In this document: positions 44,325 through 52,301 of the stretch, piece after piece
Position numbering within the stretch: position 1 is the stretch's first letter
How the letters are laid out: each line of letters starts with the position of its first letter
Assembly: GCA_018222605.1 (NCBI GenBank)
Contig: JAAEZZ010000009.1
Coordinates: forward strand, 62,001 to 126,000
Source of the DNA: Alphaproteobacteria bacterium
GTDB lineage: Bacteria > Pseudomonadota > Alphaproteobacteria > Caulobacterales > Hyphomonadaceae
DNA length: 64,000 bases
Direction of reading: 5' to 3'
Made by a program: the position numbers and the translations under genes
The notes under the pieces: model-generated
What the model was told of the DNA's origin: nothing
The model's database searches: none
Seen by the model: only the letters and a program-made list of their open reading frames with translations

Positions 44325-44892
44325 AATGGCCCTCAAGCAAGGCGGCTGCTGTCGGTGTTGCCACCTGCACAAATAGCCGGACTGGCGCGAACCATCCGGG
44401 TTTCCTGATCTTTCCGGGCCCTTTCACAAGAGCCGTGCGCGGCGGGCGCCGTGGCGCTCCGCCTCATAATGAATAAAGGCTACGGAATGGAGCGTTACCG
44501 CCCGCCGCGCCGGTCAGGAGTTTTGGCGAGATATGCTCAACATACCCCAAGGTCCCGGGTCTTCTGAGCGAGCATACAGCAAACGGAGCATCCGGGCTTT
44601 TTACCCGAGAGATCCATCTGGGGAGCAAGCCCCCGTACGCCCGACGAGGTGGAAATGCCCAACCGGCTTTCACCGGCTCACCCTGGCCTGACCTGCCTAG
44701 GCACCGAGGGGACCGTCTCTCCCCCCAGCGCCATCCTGACCCTGCCCCCACGACCAGAACGGTACCTGATCCGGCCCCCGTGTGAGCAGACCTGAAGTAT
44801 GGCTTTGGACGCTATCAGACGGATTCGCGTGCGTGGGCAGGTATCCAGAGAATGGTCTGAGCCCAAGCGCGTCAGGATATTGTTCGCGATGG

Positions 44893-44914
44893 ATGCCTCC
44901 CTGCGCAGGCATCT
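44893..44914. repeat. 7-bp inverted repeat in the gene-free region
   Basis: GATGCCT at 44893-44899 and AGGCATC at 44908-44914 are exact inverted copies with an 8-base spacer. The adjacent bases continue in REP-like fashion. Confidence 0.4.
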
Positions 44915-44981
44915 GCGGGGGAGAGGTTGGGGCTGTATCCGCTGAAGTTTGTTCCTGTGGCTCTGGCCCTCGGCCTGCGCG

Positions 44982-45476
44982 TCAGGGTTTGCGGGTGTAA
45001 TAGGCGACGGCGTAATCGGGTTTGTAGCGTTTCTCGCCGACGCGGGAAAAGCCCATGCGGGCATGGAATTTGTGGGAGAGCGGATTGTCCGGGTCCGTAT
45101 TCACTTCGGCGCCGATCCAGTCCCGGCCTTTGGCCAGCTCGAAGGCGGCCTTATAGAGGCGCTGGCCGATGCGCAGGCCGCGTGCGACCTCTGCCACGGC
45201 GATGCGGTCCACATAATGCAGGCTTACCTGTTCCTCTGCCATCCAGCGTTCAAACCAGCGCAGATTGTCACTGGCATAGGCCATTGTGCCGGGCTCGACC
45301 AAATTGATGAAGCCGAGCGGCTGGCCGGCATCATCCTCGGCGACCAGACAAGTGCCGACATCGAACCAGCGCTTCAGCCCCTCCGGCGACTCCTCATGCC
45401 CCACACCGGGCGTGCCAGCCTGATTGATGGCATAGAGGGCGGGAAGATCAGCGGGAGTGTAGGGGCGAATAATCAT
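44982..45476 (-). CDS. GNAT-family N-acetyltransferase (164 aa)
   Basis: The protein transfers an acetyl group from acetyl-CoA. It starts MIIRPYTPADLPALYAINQ, continues with LVAEDDAGQPLGFINLV, and has the acetyl-CoA binding VDRIAVAEVARGLRIGQRLYKAAFELA, with the R/QxxGxG/A loop as RGLRIGQR, and the final HKFHARMGFSRVGEKRY. ATG 45476 fits the family start; a GTG at 45494 is an alternative. It follows the GIY-YIG gene on the same strand by about 50 bases. The substrate is unknown. Confidence 0.92.
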   Translation of the reverse strand: MIIRPYTPADLPALYAINQAGTPGVGHEESPEGLKRWFDVGTCLVAEDDAGQPLGFINLVEPGTMAYASDNLRWFERWMAEEQVSLHYVDRIAVAEVARGLRIGQRLYKAAFELAKGRDWIGAEVNTDPDNPLSHKFHARMGFSRVGEKRYKPDYAVAYYTRKP

Positions 45477-45524
45477 CCGCGCGATGTGGCGCACGGGGCA
45501 GGGAATGGCAAGAGGAGCAAGGGA

Positions 45525-45827
45525 TTAACCTGTGATCTCGAACCAGAGGTCCTTCCAGTGCGGGTTTCTCTGCCGGATCAGGTTTATCTTGTTCTGGCGG
45601 CGATAGGATTTCAGCGATTTCTCACGTGCGATGGCCGCCTCGATCCATTCGTGTACCTCGTACCAGACGAGCGTCTTGCAGCCATGTTCCTGTGTGAAGC
45701 CTCGGAAAATGCCTTCCTTATGCTGCCATACGCGGCCGACGAGGTTTGACGTGACGCCGGTATAGATCGCGCCATTCCTCCGGTTCGCCATCATGTAGAC
45801 GGCAATGATGCGATCCTCATTGGCCAT
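45525..45827 (-). CDS. GIY-YIG domain nuclease (100 aa)
   Basis: A single-domain member of the UPF0213/YhbQ-like GIY-YIG group. The motif appears as VYMMANRRNGAIYTGVTSNLVGRVWQH, with Val-Tyr-Met in place of GIY, Tyr-Thr-Gly in place of YIG, and the Arg and His (RVWQHKEG) of the active site. The Glu-containing helix WIEAAIAREKSLK is also present. Stand-alone proteins of this type may act on DNA or RNA ends; no partner or mobile element is adjacent. Such genes are often acquired horizontally. Confidence 0.9.
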   Translation of the reverse strand: MANEDRIIAVYMMANRRNGAIYTGVTSNLVGRVWQHKEGIFRGFTQEHGCKTLVWYEVHEWIEAAIAREKSLKSYRRQNKINLIRQRNPHWKDLWFEITG

Positions 45828-45940
45828 GCGCGTTCCGCCTCCCCAAGCGCAGTGAAGCGGTGGGCGCGGTGGAGATCAACCCTTTCAACGGGCGTCATCT
45901 CACTTGAGCTTTGCGCGTCTGCTTCCCCATCCCACCCCAA

Positions 45941-46099
45941 GCGTCATCCCCGATGGCGCAGCCATCTGGGGACCCATCTCTGAAAGCCCCGCAAGCACGT
46001 CACGCCGCGACCGCGCTCACACCTTCCACCGCGCCGGACGTTCCCGGTTGCACTGTTCAGAGCTGGGCCCCCAGACCGCTACGCGGTCGGGGGTGACGC
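45941..46099. repeat. Inverted pair of 35-base palindromic units
   Basis: The unit at 45941-45975 (starting GCGTCATCCCCGATGG) is matched in inverted orientation at 46065-46099 (ending GGGGGTGACGC). The outer parts of the units agree, while the inner parts differ but each remains self-complementary. Such compensation suggests a folded element. About 89 bases separate the two arms. Confidence 0.6.
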
Positions 46100-46123
46100 G
46101 GGAGGGGAGGACGGGAAGCCGTA

Positions 46124-46210
46124 GTAGGGTGGGTTGAGCGGAGCGATACCCACCAGCGGCCCCCGCCGCGAGCCCGCAAGGTGGGTATCGCTCCGCTCAA
46201 CCCACCCTAC
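46124..46210. repeat. Perfect 31-base inverted repeat (GTAGGGTGGG type)
   Basis: Bases 46124-46154 and 46180-46210 are exact reverse complements with a 25-base GC-rich spacer. The sequence begins GTAGGGTGGGTTGAGCGGAG and is of the GTAGGGTGGG...CCCACCCTAC class found between genes in many proteobacteria. Confidence 0.85.
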
Positions 46211-46247
46211 GCTTGCTATCAATTTGGCTTGGACTTCAAACTAAAAG

Positions 46248-46277
46248 TTGATGGTTATTGCGGTTTCTGAATATGAT
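46248..46277 (+). promoter_or_regulatory. Putative promoter for the lipoprotein gene at 46304
   Basis: TTGATG at 46248-46253 and TATGAT at 46272-46277 are separated by 18 bases in an A+T-rich stretch directly after the palindromic repeat. Confidence 0.45.
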
Positions 46278-46303
46278 GGATCGAAAATAAAAAGGGGGCC
46301 TAA

Positions 46304-46999
46304 ATGCGATACTTGTTTCTGACAGCAGTTGTCACCGTTTTAGCTGCCTGTGCGACGCCAGCGTACAACTACGTTCCTGAGGTAGACTTTTTCAGTGCGC
46401 CTCCTCTCAATGAGCGCACAGTGGCCGCTGTTGGTGATCGGATGCTGGCTCAAGGGCAAACAACCGAGAGAGAAGCCCTGCGCTTAAATCAAGTCGTTAA
46501 AATATCAGGTTATACGATGACGCCGGGGTTCTATCCCAAAGTGGGAGAGAAGGACGGTTCTTCCTATTTTTCATATAGTGCTTCGCCAACAGTAGATGCA
46601 TTTGGCAATCAGCTCGGAGCGCTCCAAAAAAACCTGATAGTCGACCCGCCGCAAAGTATTGAGGTTGTGCACGACGGAAACAAGCTATGCGTCATAACAA
46701 TTTTCGATGTGCATACCTGTCGAGCTGGGAAGAGTTTCGGGATAGAGACCTACACTTATTCAGGTGAGGCATCATTTCAGCAAACCCTCTACTACAACGG
46801 GCGAGTAGGGGATCGGATAAACATTGGGTACAGAGAATACTCAGGCGATATGGCTCGTCCAGCGTTTAGCAACGAGGTGGAGTACGATCTTTCTGTTTCC
46901 GATGAGTTTTCGTACAAGGGTGCGAAAATACTCGTGCATGAAGCCAATAATAATCAGATAGAATATACCGTGCTTCAGAACTTTCGCGGTTTTGAATAG
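46304..46999 (+). CDS. A+T-rich lipoprotein gene of unknown function (231 aa)
   Basis: The start MRYLFLTAVVTVLAACATPA is a lipoprotein signal with the Cys at residue 16, and AGGGGG precedes the ATG. The mature part is rich in Tyr, Ser and Asn (YTMTPGFYPKVGEKDGSSYF, RINIGYREYSGD) and looks beta-structured; I recognise no family. Its codons use A and T in third positions far more than neighbouring genes, including ATA and AGA, which suggests recent acquisition. It ends one base before the argG stop on the other strand and follows a repeat-rich region. Confidence 0.8.
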   Translation: MRYLFLTAVVTVLAACATPAYNYVPEVDFFSAPPLNERTVAAVGDRMLAQGQTTEREALRLNQVVKISGYTMTPGFYPKVGEKDGSSYFSYSASPTVDAFGNQLGALQKNLIVDPPQSIEVVHDGNKLCVITIFDVHTCRAGKSFGIETYTYSGEASFQQTLYYNGRVGDRINIGYREYSGDMARPAFSNEVEYDLSVSDEFSYKGAKILVHEANNNQIEYTVLQNFRGFE

Positions 47000-48241
47000 T
47001 CAGTTCTTCCCGAACTTCCGGTCCCGTCCGGCCAGCAGTTTCAGCCTCAGCGCGTTCAGCTTGATGAAGCCTTCCGCATCCTTCTGGTCGTAGGCGCCGT
47101 GGTCATCCTCAAACGTGACGATCTTCTCCGAGTACAGAGAATAGGGCGAGGAGCGGCCGATCAGGTAGGCTTGGCCCTTGTAGAGCTTGATCGTCACTTC
47201 GCCGGTCACCCAGCGCTGGGAATAGTCGATGGCGGCCTGCAGCATTTCGCGCTCCGGACTCCACCAGAAGCCATTATAGATAAGCTCTGCATATTTCGGC
47301 ATCAGTTCGTCTTTCAGGTGCGCGGCGCCGCGGTCGAGCGTTGCCTGTTCGATGCCGCGGTGGGCGACCAGCAGGATGGTGCCGCCGGGCGTCTCATAGA
47401 TTCCGCGGGACTTCATGCCCACAAAGCGGTTTTCGAGCAGGTCCAGACGGCCAATGCCGTGCTTCTTGCCATAGGCGTTCAGCGCGGTGAGCAGCGTGGC
47501 GGGGCTCATCTCCTCGCCATTGATGGAGCAGGCATCGCCCTTCTCAAAGCCGATGGTGATGATTTCCGGCTCGTCCGGCGCGTCTTCCGGCGCGATTGTG
47601 CGCATATGGACGAATTCCGGCGCAGCCACGGCGGGGTCTTCCAGCACTTTGCCCTCGGAGGAGGAGTGCAGCAGGTTTGCGTCGACGGAGAAGGGGGCTT
47701 CGCCGCGCTTGTCCTTGGCGATCTCGATGCCGTGGGATTCGGCGAATTTCAGCAGGTCCGTCCGGGATTTGAAATCCCAGTCGCGCCACGGGGCGATGAC
47801 CTTGATGTCCGGGTTCAGGCCGTAATAGCCCAGCTCGAAGCGGACCTGGTCGTTGCCCTTGCCGGTCGCGCCATGGCAGACGGCGTCGGCGCCGACCATG
47901 TCAGCGATCTCGATCTGGCGCTTGGCGATCAGCGGCCGGGCGATGGAGGTGCCGAGCAGGTAGACGCCCTCATAGACGGCGTTCGCGCGGAACATGGGGA
48001 AGACATAATCGCGTACAAAGTCTTCGCGGACATCCTCGATGAAGATGTTTTCCGGCTTCACGCCGGCGGCGAGCGCCTTTTCGCGGGCCGGGCCCAATTC
48101 CTCGCCCTGGCCGAGGTCTGCCGTGAAGGTCACGACTTCCGCGCCGAACTCGGTCTGCAGCCATTTCAGGATGATCGATGTGTCGAGCCCCCCGGAATAA
48201 GCGAGGACGACTTTTTTCGGGGCGGAACCTGTCTTGGCCAT
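47000..48241 (-). CDS. argG: Argininosuccinate synthase
   Basis: ArgG joins citrulline and aspartate with ATP in arginine synthesis. The 413-residue protein has the ATP loop [33 protein letters not shown] and SYLIGRSS-like [13 protein letters not shown], all family features. The start [18 protein letters not shown] is normal. argH is not in the window. It is transcribed toward the lipoprotein gene at 46304. Confidence 0.98.
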   Translation of the reverse strand: MAKTGSAPKKVVLAYSGGLDTSIILKWLQTEFGAEVVTFTADLGQGEELGPAREKALAAGVKPENIFIEDVREDFVRDYVFPMFRANAVYEGVYLLGTSIARPLIAKRQIEIADMVGADAVCHGATGKGNDQVRFELGYYGLNPDIKVIAPWRDWDFKSRTDLLKFAESHGIEIAKDKRGEAPFSVDANLLHSSSEGKVLEDPAVAAPEFVHMRTIAPEDAPDEPEIITIGFEKGDACSINGEEMSPATLLTALNAYGKKHGIGRLDLLENRFVGMKSRGIYETPGGTILLVAHRGIEQATLDRGAAHLKDELMPKYAELIYNGFWWSPEREMLQAAIDYSQRWVTGEVTIKLYKGQAYLIGRSSPYSLYSEKIVTFEDDHGAYDQKDAEGFIKLNALRLKLLAGRDRKFGKN

Positions 48242-48424
48242 GGGGCTGTACCTTTCTTGTGCACGCGCGCAACGGGTGTTGCCATAAGGTCCATTTGAGG
48301 CGCTGACAAGCGTCGCTCTGGGATCAAGGGGATGGTTTTGGCTTGGTTAATTAGTTAATATGAAAGGTGGACGCATTAAGCCTGATGCCAGACAGGCAAA
48401 GGCAATGGCCGGAGGGGTTTTGAG

Positions 48425-50404
48425 ATGTTCGAGACGAGACTGACAGAAAGTCATGAAACGACTCCCATGCTTCGGGGCCGGGAGCGCAGGTCTGACGGGG
48501 CATCCCGGCCGGAAAAGGCCGCGCGGCAACAGGCCGAAGCTGCCGCGCGTGGTTCGTTCCGCGAGCGCCTGGAGGCCCGCAAGGCCACACGGCCGCAATC
48601 TACCCTGGCGATTGATTCGGGCATTCGCTATCCGGCGCTGAAAGAAGGCCGCGTCACCCGCGCCCCGCGTGCCGTCAGCCCGGTGCAGCCGCCTTGCGCC
48701 GTACAGACAGAGCGCGCACCGCTGAAAATGACGTTCGCCCTGCCGAGAGTGCCGGACATGGTGCTAAAGCGCACGCCCCTCAGTTCCATTTCGGCAGGCG
48801 CCCTGCCGCTGGCCGCGAAGGGCAAGGTGGGCCTCTCCGGGGGTGGGCATGACGATGATGAAGGCGGCGTGCGGACACGTCTGGGCGATGTGTCGCAAAT
48901 CGCGTTTGCCGGTCTGGCTGTGCTGGGCCTGGCAGGCCTGTCGGTTATGGCGGCGGAATCGGCGCTGCATGAGGATGATCCGAGCGATGCAGGATCAGGC
49001 GAGGCAGGCGGCAGTGATGTAAAGCTGGCACAGACAGGCTCTGCAATGGGCGGACAGGCGGACGCACGGACGGCAGCGGGGCAGACGTCTGCTCTGGCGC
49101 TGGCAGCGGCGTCTGAGCCGGTTGGCGCCGAGAGCCAGCCCTGGTTTGATTACAAGCGCCTCGCCGTTGAAATCGCTTCACGCCAGGAAGAGGCTGACGC
49201 CGCCCGCGCACGGGCCGAGGCGAAAGCCGCTGAAGAGGCCGAACGCCGCGCCGCTGCTGCGATTGCCGATGCAGAAGCCGCGCGTCTGGCAGAAGAGCAG
49301 CAGCTGGCCCAGTCCGCCCGTGAGACACGGCTGGCTGAGGAAGCGGCCGAAAAGAAACGCCTGGCCGAGCTGGAAGCCCGCCGCGTGGCCGAGGCCGAGG
49401 CGCTACGTCAGGCAGAACTTGAGGCCCGCCGCGTTGCTGAAGCCGAAGCCGAAGCCCGGCGTTTGGAAGAGCTGGAAGCGCGCCGCCTGGCCGAGGCCGA
49501 GGCCGAAACGCGCCGCCTGGCCGACCTGGATGCCCGCCGCGCGGCTGAAGTAGACGCGATGCGCCGTGCGGACATTGCCGCGAAACAGGCCATTCAGGAA
49601 GAAATGCGCCGGCAGGCGGGTCTGGCTGTTCAGCCGCAGCCCACGGCTCCTGAAATCATTCAGGTATCTGCTGCGCCGGAAGAAGATGCGCGACTGGTCT
49701 CTGCGGTCGGGATCACAGACCTGCCGCAGCCTGCGTCTCTGAAGCCGGCCTCCATTCAGGTGATGGCGCCTGCACCGATGCCCGAAGCGACCCGCCGTGC
49801 TGCGATCACTTTTGTTGCCTATACCGGGACTGTGCCGACACCCGCCTCAATGAAGCCTGCCAAGCCATTGCAGCTGGCGGCCGCGACGCCGACACAGCGC
49901 AGCGCGCCAAAGATCCTGACGGCCACAACGGCAGGTGTGCGCGCCTTTGACCACCCTGTGGGCACGGCAGCGCCGGTTGAGCAGACGTCTCAAAAGGTGG
50001 AGGATTTCATTGTCCGCCGCGTTCAGGCGGCGTCGGATGTGACGTTTACGGAAGAGGGGCTGAACCCGCTGCGCGCAGATTTTCTTGAACTGGTGAATGG
50101 CGCGCAGGATGGCAGCCGCTCCATTCTGGTGACGCCGGATGGCCGGCAGGTGGAAGTCTTCATGGAGCAGACGCTGACCCGCGATGTGAACCGTCCAGTG
50201 ATCCGCACGGTCAGCTACAGTGTCAGTCAGTATGACGCCGTGCAGCGCTCCGTCGAGACGACGGCAGAGCGGGTGCCGGTTACGTGCCGCGATATCGCCT
50301 ACGCCATTCCGGGTGTGGAACGCGGACGGTTTGCGGCCTGCGAATCCGGCAAGGGTGACTGGTTGATCTCCCGCGCGACAGACCGGCCCGGTTCAGACGT
50401 TTGA
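48425..50404 (+). CDS. Membrane-anchored coiled-coil protein of unknown function (659 aa)
   Basis: I recognise no family. Residues 1-155 are hydrophilic and basic with low complexity. One span lies at about 159-178 (IAFAGLAVLGLAGLSVMAAES). A long Ala/Glu/Arg coiled coil covers about 247-398, with four imperfect 16-18-residue repeats starting LEARRVAEAEA. A Pro/Ala-rich linker follows, then a folded-looking C-terminal domain at 538-659 (FIVRRVQAASDVTFTEEGLNPL). Topology resembles TolA: cytoplasmic N-terminus, one span, long helix in the periplasm. GGAGGGG before the ATG supports the start. The stop overlaps the convergent DUF4112 gene by 12 bases. Confidence 0.82.
   Translation: MFETRLTESHETTPMLRGRERRSDGASRPEKAARQQAEAAARGSFRERLEARKATRPQSTLAIDSGIRYPALKEGRVTRAPRAVSPVQPPCAVQTERAPLKMTFALPRVPDMVLKRTPLSSISAGALPLAAKGKVGLSGGGHDDDEGGVRTRLGDVSQIAFAGLAVLGLAGLSVMAAESALHEDDPSDAGSGEAGGSDVKLAQTGSAMGGQADARTAAGQTSALALAAASEPVGAESQPWFDYKRLAVEIASRQEEADAARARAEAKAAEEAERRAAAAIADAEAARLAEEQQLAQSARETRLAEEAAEKKRLAELEARRVAEAEALRQAELEARRVAEAEAEARRLEELEARRLAEAEAETRRLADLDARRAAEVDAMRRADIAAKQAIQEEMRRQAGLAVQPQPTAPEIIQVSAAPEEDARLVSAVGITDLPQPASLKPASIQVMAPAPMPEATRRAAITFVAYTGTVPTPASMKPAKPLQLAAATPTQRSAPKILTATTAGVRAFDHPVGTAAPVEQTSQKVEDFIVRRVQAASDVTFTEEGLNPLRADFLELVNGAQDGSRSILVTPDGRQVEVFMEQTLTRDVNRPVIRTVSYSVSQYDAVQRSVETTAERVPVTCRDIAYAIPGVERGRFAACESGKGDWLISRATDRPGSDV
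49370..49567 (+). repeat. Tandem 16-18-codon repeats in the coiled-coil gene
   Basis: Four imperfect copies of a unit beginning LEARR[VL]AEAEA lie head to tail at residues 316-381. Copies are 16, 18, 18 and about 14 codons, and the last is the most divergent (LDARRAAEVDA). The DNA copies also resemble each other, so unit-number change between strains is possible. Confidence 0.7.
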
Positions 50405-50839
50405 GGCTTTGGCCAATTCAGCAGCCAGTTCGGCCTCATGCTTTCGGGCGCGTTTGATGAGATGTTTTTCCACGACGCGGAAATTCTTGCGGTGGGAGCG
50501 GAAAAAGACGTCAAACACATCGCCCACCAGCGGCACGGCGCCAATGGCCGCATCCGCGATGAGGTTCCAGACGATGTGAATGTGCGCGGTGATGGGCAGT
50601 TTCAGGCGCGCGGATGTGCCCAGGGCGTAAAGGCCCATGGCCCCGGTGACTGCATCCCCCGCAACCGGCACAACACCGATAATGGCGTCCAGCCCGATCG
50701 GAACCCCGGCGAGTTTGAAACGGGAATCCATCAGGCGGGAGAAGCGGTTGAAACCGGCAATTTCTTCCCCGACAGTGCGGCCGGTCGGCAGCCGCAAATC
50801 ATGATGCTCAGATGTTTCGGTACTGCCAGTCATTTTCAT
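50393..50839 (-). CDS. DUF4112 domain protein (148 aa)
   Basis: The protein has the family pattern FSRLMDSRFKLAGVPIGLDAIIGVVPVAGDAVTGAMGLYAL and NLIADAAIGAVPLVGDVFDVFFRSHRKN, with hydrophobic Gly-rich segments that probably enter the membrane. Its function is unknown. ATG 50839 (MKMTGSTETSEHHD) is chosen, with ATG 50833 an alternative; a further 15 codons upstream are open but unlikely. Its end overlaps that of the coiled-coil gene by 12 bases. Confidence 0.85.
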   Translation of the reverse strand: MKMTGSTETSEHHDLRLPTGRTVGEEIAGFNRFSRLMDSRFKLAGVPIGLDAIIGVVPVAGDAVTGAMGLYALGTSARLKLPITAHIHIVWNLIADAAIGAVPLVGDVFDVFFRSHRKNFRVVEKHLIKRARKHEAELAAELAKASNV

Positions 50840-50904
50840 CACCCTGCAGAATAAGAGGTCAACACGGATTGCGCCTGGCGTCAAAGCCTGCTGAAACGCA
50901 GGTC

Positions 50905-51249
50905 ATGGATGACACACATGTCTTCAAATTGCTGACGGACGAGCAATGGCGTGAAGCCGAACAGACCGGGGCGACCAATGTGCCGCTGGACCGGGATGAC
51001 GGCTATGTGCATCTCTCGACCGCTGCGCAGGTTGCGGAGACGGCGCGGCTATACTTTTCGGGGCAGAAAGATGTGCGCCTGGTGAGATTCCCGGTGGATC
51101 GCCTGCCGCCCCTGAAATGGGAAAACAGCCGGGGGGGACAAATGTTCCCGCATCTCTATGCTCTGCTGCGTATTTCCAAGGCGGATGCCGTCTGGCGCTT
51201 GACGCTGGCAGAAGACGGGGCCCCCATCATGCCCAGGGATTTGACCTGA
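50905..51249 (+). CDS. DUF952 family protein (114 aa)
   Basis: The sequence HVFKLLTDEQWREAEQTGATNVPLDRDDGYVHLSTAAQVAETARLYF is the DUF952 hallmark; the family resembles glutathione S-transferase-associated proteins of unknown activity. The C-terminus RGGQMFPHLYALL is also typical. ATG 50905 (MDDTHVFKLL) is used; the open frame starts earlier. Its stop shares a base with the pyrD ATG, and the two genes form a unit in many alphaproteobacteria. Confidence 0.9.
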   Translation: MDDTHVFKLLTDEQWREAEQTGATNVPLDRDDGYVHLSTAAQVAETARLYFSGQKDVRLVRFPVDRLPPLKWENSRGGQMFPHLYALLRISKADAVWRLTLAEDGAPIMPRDLT

Positions 51250-52301
51250 TGAGTCTGACCGATCTTGGCGTTGCCGCCATCAAAATGCTGCCGCCGGAAC
51301 TGGCGCACACGACAACCATCCGCCTGCTGAAGGCGCGAATAGGTGTGCCTGTACGCGCGCCCGCGACGCATCCGACGCTGGCGGTGAAACTGCCAAAGTC
51401 TGGCCTTGCCTTGTCTGGCCCTGTGGGGCTGGCCGCCGGGTTTGACAAGAATTGCGATGTGCCGGCAGCGATGGCCAAATACGGCTTTGGCTTTGTTGAA
51501 TGCGGAACGGTAACGCCGAGGCCTCAGCCGGGAAATCCGAAGCCGCGCCTGTTCCGCCTCAGCGAAGATCGCGCGGTGATCAACCGGATGGGCTTTAACA
51601 ATCAAGGGCTCGACTATTTCGTCGGCAATCTGAAGACCTATAAGGGTGAAGTGCCGATTGGCGCGAATGTCGGCGCAAACAAGGAGAGCGATGACCGGAT
51701 TGCCGATTATGTGACGGGCGTGAAGGCTGTTGCGCCCCATGCGGACTATATCACGATCAATATTTCTTCTCCCAATACGCCGGGTCTGCGCGGCCTGCAG
51801 GACAAGGCCTCTCTGGAGGCGCTGTTGACGGCATGCGGCAAGGCAGAGCGTGCGAACAAGCCTGTCTTCCTGAAAGTGGCGCCGGATCTGGACCCGCAGG
51901 CGATCAGGGATATTTGCGGCGTTGTGCGCGGGGCAGGGGCCTGGCTGTCAGGCCTGATTGTTTCCAATACGACGCTGGCACGTCCAGACAGCCTGCGGAG
52001 CGCCGACAAGGGCGAGACAGGCGGGCTTTCCGGGGCACCGCTGATGGAGCGGTCTACGGAGGTTCTGAAGGCGTTTGCACGGGAACTGAAAGGTGAGTTC
52101 GATCTGATTGGCGCGGGCGGCATTGCGAGCGGCCAGGAGGCCTATCGCAAGATCAGAGCCGGAGCGCACGCTGTGCAGCTTTATTCCGCGCTCGTCTATG
52201 AGGGCCCGGAACTGGCCGAGCGGATCAATCGGGAGCTGGTCAGCCTGTTGCAGGCGGACGGGTTTACGACGCTGGCCGAGGCGGTCGGGAAAGACCTCTG
52301 A
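51249..52301 (+). CDS. pyrD: Dihydroorotate dehydrogenase (quinone), class 2
   Basis: PyrD oxidises dihydroorotate to orotate and passes electrons to the quinone pool at the inner membrane. The 350-residue protein has an N-terminal amphipathic region, then GPVGLAAGFDKNCDVPAAM, YITINISSPNTPGLRGLQ and IGAGGIASGQEAYRKI. The catalytic Ser lies in the INISSPNTPG region as in class 2 enzymes. The ATG overlaps the DUF952 stop by one base. The 3' end overlaps the convergent MATE gene by 38 bases. Confidence 0.96.
   Translation: MSLTDLGVAAIKMLPPELAHTTTIRLLKARIGVPVRAPATHPTLAVKLPKSGLALSGPVGLAAGFDKNCDVPAAMAKYGFGFVECGTVTPRPQPGNPKPRLFRLSEDRAVINRMGFNNQGLDYFVGNLKTYKGEVPIGANVGANKESDDRIADYVTGVKAVAPHADYITINISSPNTPGLRGLQDKASLEALLTACGKAERANKPVFLKVAPDLDPQAIRDICGVVRGAGAWLSGLIVSNTTLARPDSLRSADKGETGGLSGAPLMERSTEVLKAFARELKGEFDLIGAGGIASGQEAYRKIRAGAHAVQLYSALVYEGPELAERINRELVSLLQADGFTTLAEAVGKDL

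Larger units (their letters stand above)
44173..44981. other. Gene-free region of about 0.8 kb with palindromic segments
   Basis: No open frame here looks like a protein. A minus-strand frame of 95 codons at 44464-44751 and frames on the plus strand have no signal, domain or ribosome-binding site. The region holds C-rich/G-rich alternations (44240-44330), an 8-bp hairpin at 44304-44324, and a GATGCCT/AGGCATC inverted repeat at 44893-44914. I see no rnpB, SRP, tmRNA or riboswitch consensus. It may be a cluster of intergenic repeats, a decayed gene or an unrecognised RNA. Confidence 0.6.
45828..46303. other. Gene-free region made of palindromic repeats
   Basis: The region holds no plausible gene. 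It contains a divergent 35-base inverted pair at 45941-45975/46065-46099, then a perfect 31-base inverted pair at 46124-46154/46180-46210, and then an A+T-rich promoter region for the gene at 46304. Confidence 0.65.

Noticed and set aside
44464-44751. Minus-strand frame of 95 codons in the gene-free region
   Set aside because: It has no ribosome-binding site, no domain and an Arg/Gly/Pro-rich composition expected for random GC-rich DNA.
45525-45827. GIY-YIG gene as a homing endonuclease of a mobile intron
   Set aside because: The product is the short stand-alone UPF0213 type. No intron or split gene is next to it.
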